From the NCBI GenBank assembly GCA_947453465.1, contig CANGGL010000006.1, positions 1 through 46,857 on the forward strand: a stretch of DNA of 46,857 bases, given 5' to 3'. The notes under the pieces were generated by a model, which made no database searches, was not told the origin of the DNA, and worked only from the letters and a program-made list of their open reading frames with translations. Numbering within the stretch: the first letter of the stretch is position 1; the number at the start of each line of letters is the position of its first letter. This DNA comes from Microbacteriaceae bacterium (GTDB taxonomy: Bacteria > Actinomycetota > Actinomycetes > Actinomycetales > Microbacteriaceae). Position numbers and translations under genes: made by a program. This document shows positions 16,822 to 27,208 of the stretch, piece by piece.

Positions 16822-18228
16822 ATGAAGAGCCTCACCCAGTTGAATCCTCAGCGATTGTTTCCAGCTGAGCCGACCGTTCGCGCCGTGACCGAAGAGCTCT
16901 ATGACTCGGTGAAAGATCTCCCAATCGTCTCGCCACACGGCCACGTCGATCTTCAACTCCTGGTTAAAAACGAGCCTTTCAAAAACCCGGCTGATCTCTT
17001 CATCTACTTCGATCACTATGTGACCCGCCTGCTGCACACCCAGGGCTATGACCTGAGTGAACTTGGCAAGGGTGACACCGATGAAGCCGCCGCCCGCAAG
17101 GCATGGAGCATTCTCTGCTCAAACTGGCACATGTTGGCCGGCACCAACTCGGGCTACTGGTTGGCTCACGAGTTCGGCACATTGTTCAACATCGACGAAA
17201 CGCCGAATTCTGAGAATGCGGCCGAGCTCTATGACATCGTGCAAGAGCACCTTGACCAACCAGCGTTCTTGCCGCGCGCGCTCTTCGACCGTTTCAACAT
17301 CGCCTTCTTGGCCACCACCGATGACCCTTGCGATGACCTCGCCGGCCACCGAGACTTGGCAAATGACCCAACGTTCAGCGGTCGAGTCGCGCCGACCTTC
17401 CGTCCAGATGCCTACCTAGATCCTCGCAAACCTGGATGGGCACAGAAGGCCGGAAACCTCATCGCAGCGGCCGGTCTCAATGGCCAGTCCTTCGTAAACT
17501 TCATCGAGGCCTTCCGCATCCGCCGCGAGTTCTTCCAGATCAATGGAGCCGTATCGGTTGATGTGGGTGTGACTGAGCCTTACACCGTGGAGCTCACCGA
17601 GGCTAAGGCAACCGAGCTTTTCGAGCAGGCCCTGGCCGGCAAGATCAGCGAGACCGATGCCCGCGAATTTGCCGGGTTCATGCTCTTCGAGCAGATTCGT
17701 ATGAGTGCTGAGGATGGCCTGGTGCTCACCCTGCACGCCGGTGTGATCCGCAACCACTCAACCACAACCTTCGAGAAGTTCGGCCCAGATACCGGCCAGG
17801 ATATTCCGGTTGCTGTCGAGTTCGTCGAGAACCTTCGCCCAGCCCTCGAGCGCTTCGGCCTCAACAAAAACCTGCACCTAATCCTGTTCAGCATCGATGA
17901 AACTACCTGGTCACGCGAGGTTGCTCCACTTGCCGGTTTCTATCCATCGGTGTTCATTGGTGCCCCTTGGTGGTTCCTTGATGCACCCGATTCACTGCTG
18001 CGCTTCCGTGTTGCAACCACCGAGATCGCCGGCTTCTATCGAGGCTCTGGCTTCATCGATGACACCCGCGCCTTCCTCTCGATTCCGGCCCGCCATGACA
18101 TGGCCCGCCGAGTTGACTGCTCATTCTTGGCGCGTCTTGTTGTCGAAGGCCGCATCACGATGGCGCAGGCCGAAACCATCGCTGTTGACCTTGTCGTGAC
18201 CATCCCAAGGAAGGCGTTCAAACTATGA
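16822..18228 (+). CDS. uxaC: Glucuronate isomerase (UxaC)
   Basis: This enzyme converts D-glucuronate to D-fructuronate (and galacturonate to tagaturonate), the first intracellular step of hexuronate breakdown. The 468-aa length is normal. The amidohydrolase-like N-terminus has the metal-binding SPHGHVDLQ motif near residue 35, and the central LTLHAGVIRNHS and C-terminal DDTRAFLSIPARHDMARRVDC stretches are characteristic of UxaC. The last four bases overlap the next start codon (ATGA), so it forms a tightly coupled pair with the fructuronate reductase. The operator and promoter immediately upstream place it under the LacI-family regulator. Confidence 0.94.
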   Translation: MKSLTQLNPQRLFPAEPTVRAVTEELYDSVKDLPIVSPHGHVDLQLLVKNEPFKNPADLFIYFDHYVTRLLHTQGYDLSELGKGDTDEAAARKAWSILCSNWHMLAGTNSGYWLAHEFGTLFNIDETPNSENAAELYDIVQEHLDQPAFLPRALFDRFNIAFLATTDDPCDDLAGHRDLANDPTFSGRVAPTFRPDAYLDPRKPGWAQKAGNLIAAAGLNGQSFVNFIEAFRIRREFFQINGAVSVDVGVTEPYTVELTEAKATELFEQALAGKISETDAREFAGFMLFEQIRMSAEDGLVLTLHAGVIRNHSTTTFEKFGPDTGQDIPVAVEFVENLRPALERFGLNKNLHLILFSIDETTWSREVAPLAGFYPSVFIGAPWWFLDAPDSLLRFRVATTEIAGFYRGSGFIDDTRAFLSIPARHDMARRVDCSFLARLVVEGRITMAQAETIAVDLVVTIPRKAFKL

Positions 18229-19538
18229 AGCTGACTCGTGCGAATCTAGAGGTTGCAACTGGCCAGGACTTCAGCCCGGCTCCGGTTCGAATCGTGCACA
18301 TGGGCCTCGGTGCATTTCACCGTGCCCACCAGGCTTGGTATACCGATGAGGTTGATGTTAACCGCGAGTGGGGAATTGCTGCCTTCACCGGCCGCACAGC
18401 TACCGAGGCCGAAAAACTGAACCAGCAAGATGGCTTGTTCACCCTGATCACCCGCGGTGACACCGACAAGTTCGAGGTCATCCAGAGCATCGTTGAGGCC
18501 CACGATGGCAATGACACCCAGGCTTTCACCGATCTGGTGGCCAAACCTTCGACTGCAATTGTCACCTTGACCATCACCGAGGCCGGCTATGGTTTCGATA
18601 AGTCGGGCAAAGTTGACCCGGCCAACCTGGCCCCGGCCATGGCGCGCTTGGCCAAGGCTCTGATTGCTCGCCGCACCCACGGTTCGGCACCAATCGCCGT
18701 GGTCAGCTGTGACAACATCCCGGCAAATGGTGAGCTACTTGGCCGCGCTATGCGTGCCGTTTTTATCGAACTGGGTGACGAGATGCTGGCCTGGTTGAAC
18801 GCCAATGTCAGCTTTGTCTCAACCTCGATCGACCGCATTACGCCAAAGATCACCGATGCAGACCTTGCTATTGTGGCCAGCGCCACAGGTTTTGAAGACG
18901 CCAGCCCAGTGGTCACCGAACCGTTCAGTGACTGGGTGCTAAGCGGTGATTTCCCGGCCGGTCGACCAGCCTGGGAGAAGGCCGGTGCCAAGTTCGTCGA
19001 GAACATCCATGACTTTGAAAACCGCAAGCTTTGGCTGCTCAATGGGTCACACAGCCTGCTGGCCTATGCCGGCCAGCTTCGTGGTCACCAGACGGTGGCT
19101 CAGGCCATCGCCGATGAAGCCTGCCTCGGCTGGGTTCAAGATTTCTGGACCGAGGCGGTGAACAATTTGCCAATCGTGGGCCTCGATCTCGATGTCTATC
19201 GCGCCAATCTTCTTGCGCGCTTTAGCAACGGCAACATTGCTCACCGCCTTGGCCAGATTGCAATTGACGGCTCAACCAAGCTCTCGGTGCGCGTTGCGCC
19301 GATTGCTCTGGCCGAGCTGGCTAAGGGCAACCGAGCCCAAGGCTGCGCGCTAGCGATCGCCGCCTGGGTCAAGTTCGTCAGCAACAACGAATTCACCGAT
19401 AGCCGCAAGGCCGAGGTTGAAGAGGCCAGCGCCGCCTCGGGTGACCGAGTGCAGAACCTGGTGTCTGTGATCAACGAAGAACTCGCTGCAAACTCAAGTT
19501 TCATGGAGGACGTGAAGCGCGCCCTCCAGCTTTTCTAA
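18225..19538 (+). CDS. uxuB: Mannitol-dehydrogenase-family oxidoreductase, probable fructuronate reductase (UxuB)
   Basis: This 437-aa long-chain polyol/hexuronate dehydrogenase reduces D-fructuronate to D-mannonate with NADH. The N-terminal cofactor region reads IVHMGLGAFHRAHQAWYTDE, the family form of the Rossmann entry. The catalytic region is LLNGSHSLLAYAGQLRGH near residue 270. The start overlaps uxaC by 4 nt. The alternatives in the family (mannitol 2-dehydrogenase, tagaturonate reductase) cannot be excluded by sequence. The downstream mannonate dehydratase and glucuronidase make the fructuronate to mannonate step by far the most likely. Confidence 0.9.
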   Translation: MKLTRANLEVATGQDFSPAPVRIVHMGLGAFHRAHQAWYTDEVDVNREWGIAAFTGRTATEAEKLNQQDGLFTLITRGDTDKFEVIQSIVEAHDGNDTQAFTDLVAKPSTAIVTLTITEAGYGFDKSGKVDPANLAPAMARLAKALIARRTHGSAPIAVVSCDNIPANGELLGRAMRAVFIELGDEMLAWLNANVSFVSTSIDRITPKITDADLAIVASATGFEDASPVVTEPFSDWVLSGDFPAGRPAWEKAGAKFVENIHDFENRKLWLLNGSHSLLAYAGQLRGHQTVAQAIADEACLGWVQDFWTEAVNNLPIVGLDLDVYRANLLARFSNGNIAHRLGQIAIDGSTKLSVRVAPIALAELAKGNRAQGCALAIAAWVKFVSNNEFTDSRKAEVEEASAASGDRVQNLVSVINEELAANSSFMEDVKRALQLF

Positions 19539-19547
19539 ACACCCTAA

Positions 19548-21383
<1,836 letters not shown>

Positions 21384-21408
21384 CTGGCAGCCCCACCCAA
21401 ACCGAAAC

Positions 21409-21425
21409 TTTGCAAGACCTGCAAA
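21409..21425. promoter_or_regulatory. Small inverted repeat upstream of the mannonate dehydratase gene
   Basis: TTTGCA-AGACC-TGCAAA lies in the 72-bp gap before the dehydratase. It could be a degenerate, one-base-shorter relative of the regulon operator, or an mRNA hairpin. The call is weak. Confidence 0.3.
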
Positions 21426-21455
21426 CCTAACCAAATCAAATAGAAAGCAACTGAG

Positions 21456-22718
21456 ATGAAAATCGCAAAAGCAGAAGTATTTGTTCACTCACCAGGCCGC
21501 AACTTTGTGACCCTGCGAATCACCACCGATGACGGCCTAGTCGGCCTCGGTGACGCAACGGTCAATGGTCGCGAGCTAGCGGTTGCGGCATACCTGCGTG
21601 ACCACCTAGCCCCGATGTTGATCGGCCGCGATGCTCACAACATCGAAGACACCTGGCAATACTTCTATCGCGGTTCATACTGGCGTCGTGGCCCAATCAC
21701 GATGACCGCAATCGCCGCAATCGATATGGCGCTTTGGGACATCAAGGCAAAGGCCGCCAACATGCCGCTTTATCAGCTGCTCGGTGGCGCAAGCCGTGAG
21801 GGTTGCTTGGCATACGGCCACGCATCTGGTCGCGAGTTCAACGAGATCTTCGACTCGATTCGCGAACACCAAGAAAAGGGCTACAAGGCCATCCGTGTGC
21901 AGACCGCCATCCCTGGTTTGAATTCGGTTTACGGTGTGGCGGCTTCGGCCAACGCATCGGCCGGATCTGGTTCGGGCAAGGGCGCTTCATCAGAGCGCTA
22001 TGACTATGAGCCAGCTCGCCGCTCAACCGTGCCGGTTGAAGAAGAGTGGGACACCCGCGCTTACCTCAACTACATCCCATCGGTGTTCGAAGCGGTTCGC
22101 AACGAGTTCGGCCCAGACCTGCCGTTGCTTCACGACGGTCACCACCGCCTTACTCCGATTCAGGCAGCCCGCCTGGGCAAGTCGCTTGAGCCATACGATC
22201 TGTTCTGGCTTGAAGACCTAACCCCGGCCGAGAACACCGATGCGTTCCGCCTGATTCGCCAGCACACCACCACCCCGCTGGCCGTCGGTGAGATCTTCAA
22301 CACCATCTATGACTACAAGGATCTATTTGAAGAGCAGCTCATCGACTATGTTCGCAGCCCGGTCAGCCACGGTGGCGGCATCACCCCGCTAAAGAAGATC
22401 TTCGATTATGCGGCGGTCTACCAGATCAAGTCAGGCGTTCACGGTCCAACCGACGTTTCACCAATCGGTCACGCCGCTTCGCTGCACCTTGGCATGGCAA
22501 TTCACAACTACGGCATCAGCGAATACATGCAGCACAGCTCAGACACCAACGATGTGTTCCAGCCGGAATACACCTTCAGCGATGGTCTGATTCGCCCGGG
22601 CACCAGCCCAGGCCTCGGTGTTTCTTACGACGAGAAGTTGGCGTCGCAGTTTGAGTATGAGCCTGCCTATCTGCCAGTCAACCGCCTAAAGGTTGATGGC
22701 ACGATGCACGACTGGTAA
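21456..22718 (+). CDS. manD: D-mannonate dehydratase, enolase superfamily (ManD type)
   Basis: This 420-aa protein dehydrates D-mannonate to 2-keto-3-deoxygluconate (KDG). It is the enolase-superfamily ManD/RspA type, not the unrelated metal-dependent UxuA. Marks are the N-terminal capping domain ([18 protein letters not shown]), [30 protein letters not shown], the metal ligands in [19 protein letters not shown] and [10 protein letters not shown], the base-containing [15 protein letters not shown], and the C-terminal [12 protein letters not shown]. ManD proteins vary widely in activity, and some homologues act on gluconate. The operon context here (uxaC, uxuB, uidA) supports true mannonate dehydratase. 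It starts 72 nt after uidA. Confidence 0.91.
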   Translation: MKIAKAEVFVHSPGRNFVTLRITTDDGLVGLGDATVNGRELAVAAYLRDHLAPMLIGRDAHNIEDTWQYFYRGSYWRRGPITMTAIAAIDMALWDIKAKAANMPLYQLLGGASREGCLAYGHASGREFNEIFDSIREHQEKGYKAIRVQTAIPGLNSVYGVAASANASAGSGSGKGASSERYDYEPARRSTVPVEEEWDTRAYLNYIPSVFEAVRNEFGPDLPLLHDGHHRLTPIQAARLGKSLEPYDLFWLEDLTPAENTDAFRLIRQHTTTPLAVGEIFNTIYDYKDLFEEQLIDYVRSPVSHGGGITPLKKIFDYAAVYQIKSGVHGPTDVSPIGHAASLHLGMAIHNYGISEYMQHSSDTNDVFQPEYTFSDGLIRPGTSPGLGVSYDEKLASQFEYEPAYLPVNRLKVDGTMHDW

Positions 22719-22722
22719 ACCG

Positions 22723-23259
22723 ATGAACTCCGATACTCTTGTGCCCATCATGCGGATTTTGGTTATGGGAGTTTCGGGCTGTGGGAAGTCCTCGGTCGGC
22801 CATGCGCTAGCCGAGGCACTTTCTCTCACCTTCATCGACGGCGATGACCTGCACCCAAAATCAAACCGCGACAAGATGGCTGGCGGAACCCCGCTGACCG
22901 ACGATGACCGTTGGCCCTGGCTCGACAAGGTCGGTAAGGCACTCGCCGAAGCAGATGCCCCCGGAATTGTGATTGCCTGCTCTGCGCTAAAGCGCACGTA
23001 TCGAGACCGGATTTTGGCCGCCTCGCCAGAGACCGTTTTTGTGCACCTGACCGGTTCACGTGAGTTGTTACTTCAGCGCATGCAAGGCCGAGGCAACCAC
23101 TTTATGAAACCCGAAATGCTCGACTCGCAGCTGGCGATTCTCGAACAGCTGGCCGAGGACGAACCCGGAATCAGCATCGATGTGGCAAAGCCTCTGCGAG
23201 AGATTGTTGCCGCCTCGGTTGATTACGTTTTAGGCGAAAACTCAGGAAAAACCGACTGA
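22723..23259 (+). CDS. gntK: Gluconokinase-type P-loop kinase (GntK)
   Basis: This small kinase phosphorylates gluconate to 6-phosphogluconate with ATP. Walker A is VMGVSGCGKSSVG. Other family marks are FIDGDDLHPKSNRDKMAGGTPLTDDDRWPWL, CSALKRTYRDRIL and MQGRGNHFMKPEMLDSQLAILE. The track start at 22693 lies inside the dehydratase gene. ATG 22723, just after that gene's stop, gives 178 aa, and ATG 22750 (MRILVMGVSG) is equally plausible. As the last gene of the uronate run it occupies the slot where a KDG kinase would be expected, but KdgK is a PfkB-fold enzyme and this is not. Confidence 0.92.
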   Translation: MNSDTLVPIMRILVMGVSGCGKSSVGHALAEALSLTFIDGDDLHPKSNRDKMAGGTPLTDDDRWPWLDKVGKALAEADAPGIVIACSALKRTYRDRILAASPETVFVHLTGSRELLLQRMQGRGNHFMKPEMLDSQLAILEQLAEDEPGISIDVAKPLREIVAASVDYVLGENSGKTD

Positions 23260-23278
23260 CCGCACGCAAAATAGATGC

Positions 23279-23857
23279 ATGACCACACACGAGGACGGGC
23301 CTGACCTAGAGGCCGACCCAGCCATCGAGGCTTGGGGTGGCGATGTCAGCCAACTCGTTGTGGTCAAGGATGGCCAGGCCAAAGTTGGGCACATCCCGTT
23401 CTATAAGTTTCTCTATTACCCCGACGTGCTCGACATGCGCAAGTGTGGCTATGAAGTTGAGGCCTTTCACCCTTTGCTTGATCAGCTTGATAACGCGCAC
23501 ACCTCAAACGCCAAGATCGTGCACCACCTGCTGCACTTGCCTTCAGACATGTATGGCCGGATGGGCGATGGCTCTGGCGGAAATCAGATTTGGAACCCGC
23601 GCCGAGCACGCGAACTTGAGTTCACCGTGCGTGCCGCACTGCACCGATACGGCCTCAGCGACATCGCAATTCTTCTGCGCCGCATGATCGGCAAGGCCTT
23701 CCCCGGCGATTCAATCAGCCACCTTGGCGTTGACCTGCTCAACGTTTTCTTCTGGTCGGCGATGGCTCAGGTGGCCCGCGATTATGCCTGGCGCGACCCG
23801 CGCCTCGAATACGCCGCCGACTACTTGGAATACCCGGTGAAGCGGGCATTTCGCTAA
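23279..23857 (+). CDS. Conserved-looking hypothetical protein, 192 aa
   Basis: I do not recognise this protein. It is 192 residues, soluble, acidic at the N-terminus and rich in aromatic residues, with several possible motifs: FYKFLYYPDVLDMRKCGYEV, HHLLHLPSDMYGRMGDGSGG and LEYAADYLEYPVKRAF. There is no signal peptide or membrane segment. It starts at ATG 23279, 20 nt after the kinase, with no Shine-Dalgarno. A CAAAAT hexamer 6 nt before the ATG would allow a leaderless transcript. Codon use looks like that of its neighbours, so it is probably a real resident gene. The stop codon lies within the first of the repeats that precede fic. Confidence 0.75.
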   Translation: MTTHEDGPDLEADPAIEAWGGDVSQLVVVKDGQAKVGHIPFYKFLYYPDVLDMRKCGYEVEAFHPLLDQLDNAHTSNAKIVHHLLHLPSDMYGRMGDGSGGNQIWNPRRARELEFTVRAALHRYGLSDIAILLRRMIGKAFPGDSISHLGVDLLNVFFWSAMAQVARDYAWRDPRLEYAADYLEYPVKRAFR

Positions 23858-23909
23858 AAACAATCGCAAAATCTACTCTTACGATTGTTATTTGCTAAAA
23901 ACAATCGTA
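23850..23909. promoter_or_regulatory. Repeat cluster and palindrome at the fic promoter
   Basis: Two direct copies of TTYGCTAAAAACAATCGY (23850-23867 and 23891-23908) flank an inverted copy of the core. TACGATTGTT (23880-23889) and AACAATCGTA (23900-23909) form a perfect 10-bp-arm palindrome with a 10-bp spacer. It ends 11 nt upstream of the fic ATG and overlaps the predicted -10. This is the layout of an autoregulatory operator. The Fic protein's own C-terminal winged helix is the obvious candidate ligand (inference). Confidence 0.7.
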
Positions 23910-23919
23910 TGGTTGCCAA
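23908..23919 (+). promoter_or_regulatory. Predicted -10 of a leaderless fic transcript
   Basis: TATGGT (23908-23913) is followed by 6 nt and the fic ATG at 23920, with no Shine-Dalgarno. The hexamer overlaps the right arm of the palindrome, so operator occupancy would block initiation. Confidence 0.45.
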
Positions 23920-25110
23920 ATGGAACTAAATTCAGAGTCGAAATGGCCAAAAGTTGGCTCAACTCGAGTTGCCTGGGCTCGAGACTACGAGCAAAATTCC
24001 TCCAGAAAACAAACACTTTTACATCGCGGTTTCTACAACGCGGCCGTAGTTCCCAAGATTGCCAATCTGGACTTCGTAATAAGCAGCCAGTTGCAGAGTC
24101 ACGCGGAAGACGCCGCGGTGGCACTGGCGAGATTCGACGCCGAAGTCGGTCAGATGGTTGCACCATTCGCCGCGATGTTGCTGCGCAGCGAGGCTGCCTC
24201 ATCCTCGCAAATTGAAAACCTCACGGCTTCCCCCGCCACTATCTTGAAAGCCGAATACGGGTTGGGCGAAACGCCAAACTCAGCACTCATCGTCAGCAAT
24301 CAAAAAGCAATGACTGCAGCTATTGCCGTCAGCGGCGAGATGAGCGTGGCCTCAGTGCTGACAATGCATGAAGCTTTGATGGCGCAGGCCGATCCTCGCA
24401 ATGCAGGCATGTTAAGAACCGAGCAAGTATGGATTGGCGGTAGCAACCTATCGCCGCACGGCGCAAAATACATCGCTCCCGAACATGCGGCGGTCCCAGA
24501 GCTTATGGCTGACCTTGTGAACTTCGCGCATCGCTTGGATTTATCCGCGATTGTTCAAGCCTCTCTCGCACATGCTCAATTCGAAACAATCCATCCGTTC
24601 ACTGACGGCAATGGACGAACGGGGCGAGCCCTGGTGCATGCACTACTGCATCGTTTAGGTGTCACAAACTCGGTAACTGTTCCTGTATCTGCGGGGTTAT
24701 TGAAAGACACATCCCGTTACTTTGAGGCATTGGCTAAATATCGAGATGGCGAGATTGAGCCAATAATCAATGTTTTTGCGGATGCCGCATTTGATGCTGT
24801 TGATAATGGCAGGCGGCTTGCACGTGAAATTCAAGAGGCAAGGATGCGATGGCAAACTTTGATTCCAATGCGTGTCGGAGCAGGTGCGACCCGGGTAATG
24901 GAGAATCTGCTTGAACAGCCGATAGTTAGCCGAGGGACCACGAGTGAGCTTCTGGGTACGACGCCCGCCAACGCACAGTTGGCAATTAACCGACTCGTCG
25001 AGGCTGGCATTCTTTCGCAACTTGGCAGCGGCAAACGCAACCGCATTTGGCAGGCCACCGATGTGGTCAATGCGCTTGAGCGTTTTGCCGAGCGCAGCCG
25101 TCGCAGGTAG
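23920..25110 (+). CDS. Fic-domain AMP-transferase with N-terminal inhibitory helix and C-terminal winged helix
   Basis: This 396-aa Fic protein probably transfers AMP from ATP to a hydroxyl side chain of a target protein. The catalytic motif HPFTDGNGRTGR (near residue 227) is complete, with its histidine, so the enzyme should be active. An inhibitory-helix motif, S-x-x-x-E-N in SSSQIENL near residue 95, places it among Fic proteins held inactive by their own N-terminal helix. The last ~70 residues form a winged-helix-like segment (GTTSELLGTTPANAQLAINRLVEAG). No antitoxin gene is adjacent, consistent with intramolecular inhibition. It is slightly less GC-rich than the uronate genes. The target is unknown; such proteins may modify themselves, gyrase or other partners. 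Confidence 0.92.
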   Translation: MELNSESKWPKVGSTRVAWARDYEQNSSRKQTLLHRGFYNAAVVPKIANLDFVISSQLQSHAEDAAVALARFDAEVGQMVAPFAAMLLRSEAASSSQIENLTASPATILKAEYGLGETPNSALIVSNQKAMTAAIAVSGEMSVASVLTMHEALMAQADPRNAGMLRTEQVWIGGSNLSPHGAKYIAPEHAAVPELMADLVNFAHRLDLSAIVQASLAHAQFETIHPFTDGNGRTGRALVHALLHRLGVTNSVTVPVSAGLLKDTSRYFEALAKYRDGEIEPIINVFADAAFDAVDNGRRLAREIQEARMRWQTLIPMRVGAGATRVMENLLEQPIVSRGTTSELLGTTPANAQLAINRLVEAGILSQLGSGKRNRIWQATDVVNALERFAERSRRR

Positions 25111-25128
25111 GAATAAAGCCCCTCTTTA

Positions 25129-25153
25129 CTGAGTTGAGTCAACAATGACTCAG
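25129..25153. promoter_or_regulatory. Nested palindrome overlapping the exporter start codon
   Basis: CTGAGT-TGAGTCA-ACAA-TGACTCA-G is a 7-bp perfect inverted repeat (TGAGTCA/TGACTCA) with a CTGAGT/ACTCAG pair overlapping its outer end. The ATG at 25145 lies inside it. It could be a repressor site or a translation-blocking hairpin. No Shine-Dalgarno is visible for the gene. Confidence 0.4.
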
Positions 25154-26632
25154 ACACCAGCACGACCAACCTTTGCCCCTGCACCAAGATCATCCTGGTT
25201 GGCACTTGCTGTCTTGCTGGCCGGTTTCTTCATGGCTTTGGTTGACGCAACCATCGTGAACGTTGCTCTGCCAAGCATTCGCACCAGCCTTGATGCCAGC
25301 GAGTCAACTCTGTCTTGGATCATCTCGGGCTATGCCCTGACCTTTGGTCTTGCGCTGATTCCGTCGGGTCGCCTGGGTGACCGCTTCGGTCACAAGTGGG
25401 TTTACATCATCGGCATCGTGCTGTTTACCGCTGCCAGCGCATACTGTGGCATCGCGGCAAATGACTTCGACATCATCATCGGTCGTGTGCTTCAGGGTCT
25501 AGCCGGCGGCATCTTTGTGCCAGCCGTTGGCTCATTCATTCAGCTTTTGTTCAATGGCAAAGAGCGCGGCAAGGCTTTTGCCATCATGGGTTCGGTCATC
25601 GGAATCTCGAGCGCCGTCGGCCAGATTGCCGGTGGTCTTCTAATTCAGGCGTTCGGCGAGGCCGAGGGTTGGCGCTGGGTGTTCTTCGTGAACCTGCCGA
25701 TCGGCATCATCACCGCAATCTTCGCCATTCGCCTGCTTCCGGCAGGCGATGCCCACGCCGACCGCAGCAATCGCATGGACTGGTTTGGTGTACTTCTGCT
25801 CAGTGCCGGCCTGGTCGCGATTCTTGTTCCTCTTATTCAGGGCCAGCAGGATGGCTGGCACGCGTGGACCTGGTGGACAATGGTCGCCGGTGTAGTCGGC
25901 CTAGTCTTGTTTGCGATCTGGCAGGTTGCCTTCACCAAGCGCGGCGGTTCGGCCCTGGTGCCACCGCGCCTATTTCACCACCTGAGCTTCACCTTCGGCA
26001 CGATTCTTGCCCTGGTTTACTTCGCGGGCTTCACCTCAATCTTCTTCACGCTTTCACTGCTATGGCAGGGTGGCTTTGCACACACCGCACTTGAGTCCGG
26101 TTTCCTAACCCTTCCGTTTGCAGTGGGAACCGCGATCTTCTCGTCGCAGAGCTCCAAGTGGGCGGCCAAGATGGGTCGAAGCGTGCTGGTTTATGGTGCG
26201 GCTCTGGTGACCATCGGTCTCGGCGTCACTTGGTTCTTGCTAGCCAACATTGGTGCGGCTGATCTGAACAACTGGATCCTGCTGCCGGGCATCTTTATCG
26301 CCGGTGCCGGAAACGGTTTCTTCTTGGCCCCGAACGTTCAGTTCATCGTCGCAACCGTCGAAAACTCAGAAGCCGGCGCAGCCAGCGGTGTGGTTCAGAC
26401 CGCCCAGCGCGTAGGTTCGGCAATCGGTGTTGCAGTTATCGGCTCGATCTTGTTTGGCACCTTGAACTTCGGTCAGGGTCAGCCAACCCCGCAGATCATT
26501 GCAAACACCTTCAAGGATGGCGCTGCCAACGCAATGCTGATGTCAGCAATCCTTGCCGCGGTCGCCTTCCTCTTGGTGTTCGCGCTACCAAAGCGCATCC
26601 AGTTGCACGGTGCAGCACCAGCAGCAGATTAG
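25145..26632 (+). CDS. MFS drug exporter, DHA2 (EmrB/QacA) family
   Basis: This 495-aa inner-membrane proton-coupled exporter has about 14 hydrophobic helices. The first helix carries the DHA2-typical VDATIVNVALPSIRTSL motif. Motif A-like LIPSGRLGDRFGHKWVY lies between helices 2 and 3, and motif C-like GSVIGISSAVGQIAGGLL in helix 5. Substrates of the family are diverse toxic organic compounds; none can be assigned here. It is monocistronic, following fic by 34 nt. Its stop overlaps the stop of the convergent yqhA-like gene by 4 bp, so there is no room for a conventional terminator between them. Confidence 0.93.
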   Translation: MTQTPARPTFAPAPRSSWLALAVLLAGFFMALVDATIVNVALPSIRTSLDASESTLSWIISGYALTFGLALIPSGRLGDRFGHKWVYIIGIVLFTAASAYCGIAANDFDIIIGRVLQGLAGGIFVPAVGSFIQLLFNGKERGKAFAIMGSVIGISSAVGQIAGGLLIQAFGEAEGWRWVFFVNLPIGIITAIFAIRLLPAGDAHADRSNRMDWFGVLLLSAGLVAILVPLIQGQQDGWHAWTWWTMVAGVVGLVLFAIWQVAFTKRGGSALVPPRLFHHLSFTFGTILALVYFAGFTSIFFTLSLLWQGGFAHTALESGFLTLPFAVGTAIFSSQSSKWAAKMGRSVLVYGAALVTIGLGVTWFLLANIGAADLNNWILLPGIFIAGAGNGFFLAPNVQFIVATVENSEAGAASGVVQTAQRVGSAIGVAVIGSILFGTLNFGQGQPTPQIIANTFKDGAANAMLMSAILAAVAFLLVFALPKRIQLHGAAPAAD

Positions 26633-27162
26633 TCGCCGTGAACCGGCTTGCCTTCGTTGCGGGCGGCAATCGCATCCATAAGGGCAAACATCACACCTGA
26701 AACCACAAAGACTAGGTGAATGATTACGCGCCAAATGAGAGAGTTGTCAACTTTGTGACCCTCGCCGAGGCCGATGAAATCTTTGAGCAGTTCGATAACC
26801 GAGATGGCAACCAGTGAGCCAATTAGCTTGAGCTTGAGGCCGGAGAAGTCGATGGTGCCCATCCAGTGTGGGCGGTCTTCAGATTCGTGCGCGGCGTCAA
26901 TCTTTGAGACAAAGTTTTCATAGCCGGCGAAGATCACAATCAGAATCAGGTTGGCAAGCAGCACGATGTCGAGCAGCGCCAATACATCAAGGATGAAGGT
27001 CTTTGACTCATTGGCAAAGACGTGCTGAACGGTTGAGACAAACTCGAAGCCGAAACGAACCAGCACAAGAACGAGCACTGCAACAAGCCCTAGGTATAGC
27101 GGGCTGAGTAGCCAGCGTGACGAGAAAAGAACCTGTTCTAGGGCGTGCGCAAATTTCTTCAT
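26629..27162 (-). CDS. YqhA/UPF0114 family membrane protein
   Basis: This is a 177-aa integral membrane protein. Family marks are LEQVLFSSRWLLSPLYLGLV at the N-terminus and FAGYENFVSKID in the middle, followed by GTIDFSGLKLKLIGSLVAISVIELLKDF. It has about four helices, at residues 18-38, 58-80, 110-130 and 143-165. The biochemical role of the family is not known. A TAAACT hexamer lies 6 nt before the ATG on the minus strand with no Shine-Dalgarno, which suggests a leaderless transcript. The channel gene lies upstream on the same strand, 46 nt away. Confidence 0.88.
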   Translation of the reverse strand: MKKFAHALEQVLFSSRWLLSPLYLGLVAVLVLVLVRFGFEFVSTVQHVFANESKTFILDVLALLDIVLLANLILIVIFAGYENFVSKIDAAHESEDRPHWMGTIDFSGLKLKLIGSLVAISVIELLKDFIGLGEGHKVDNSLIWRVIIHLVFVVSGVMFALMDAIAARNEGKPVHGD

Positions 27163-27168
27163 GTCACG

Positions 27169-27174
27169 AGTTTA
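27169..27174 (-). promoter_or_regulatory. Predicted -10 of leaderless yqhA-like gene
   Basis: TAAACT on the minus strand is exactly 6 nt from the ATG at 27162. It is the same geometry as at fic and the neighbouring channel gene. Confidence 0.4.
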
Positions 27175-27208
27175 TTGCCGCGGCAAAACATCAGCTAGAA
27201 ATTGACAG

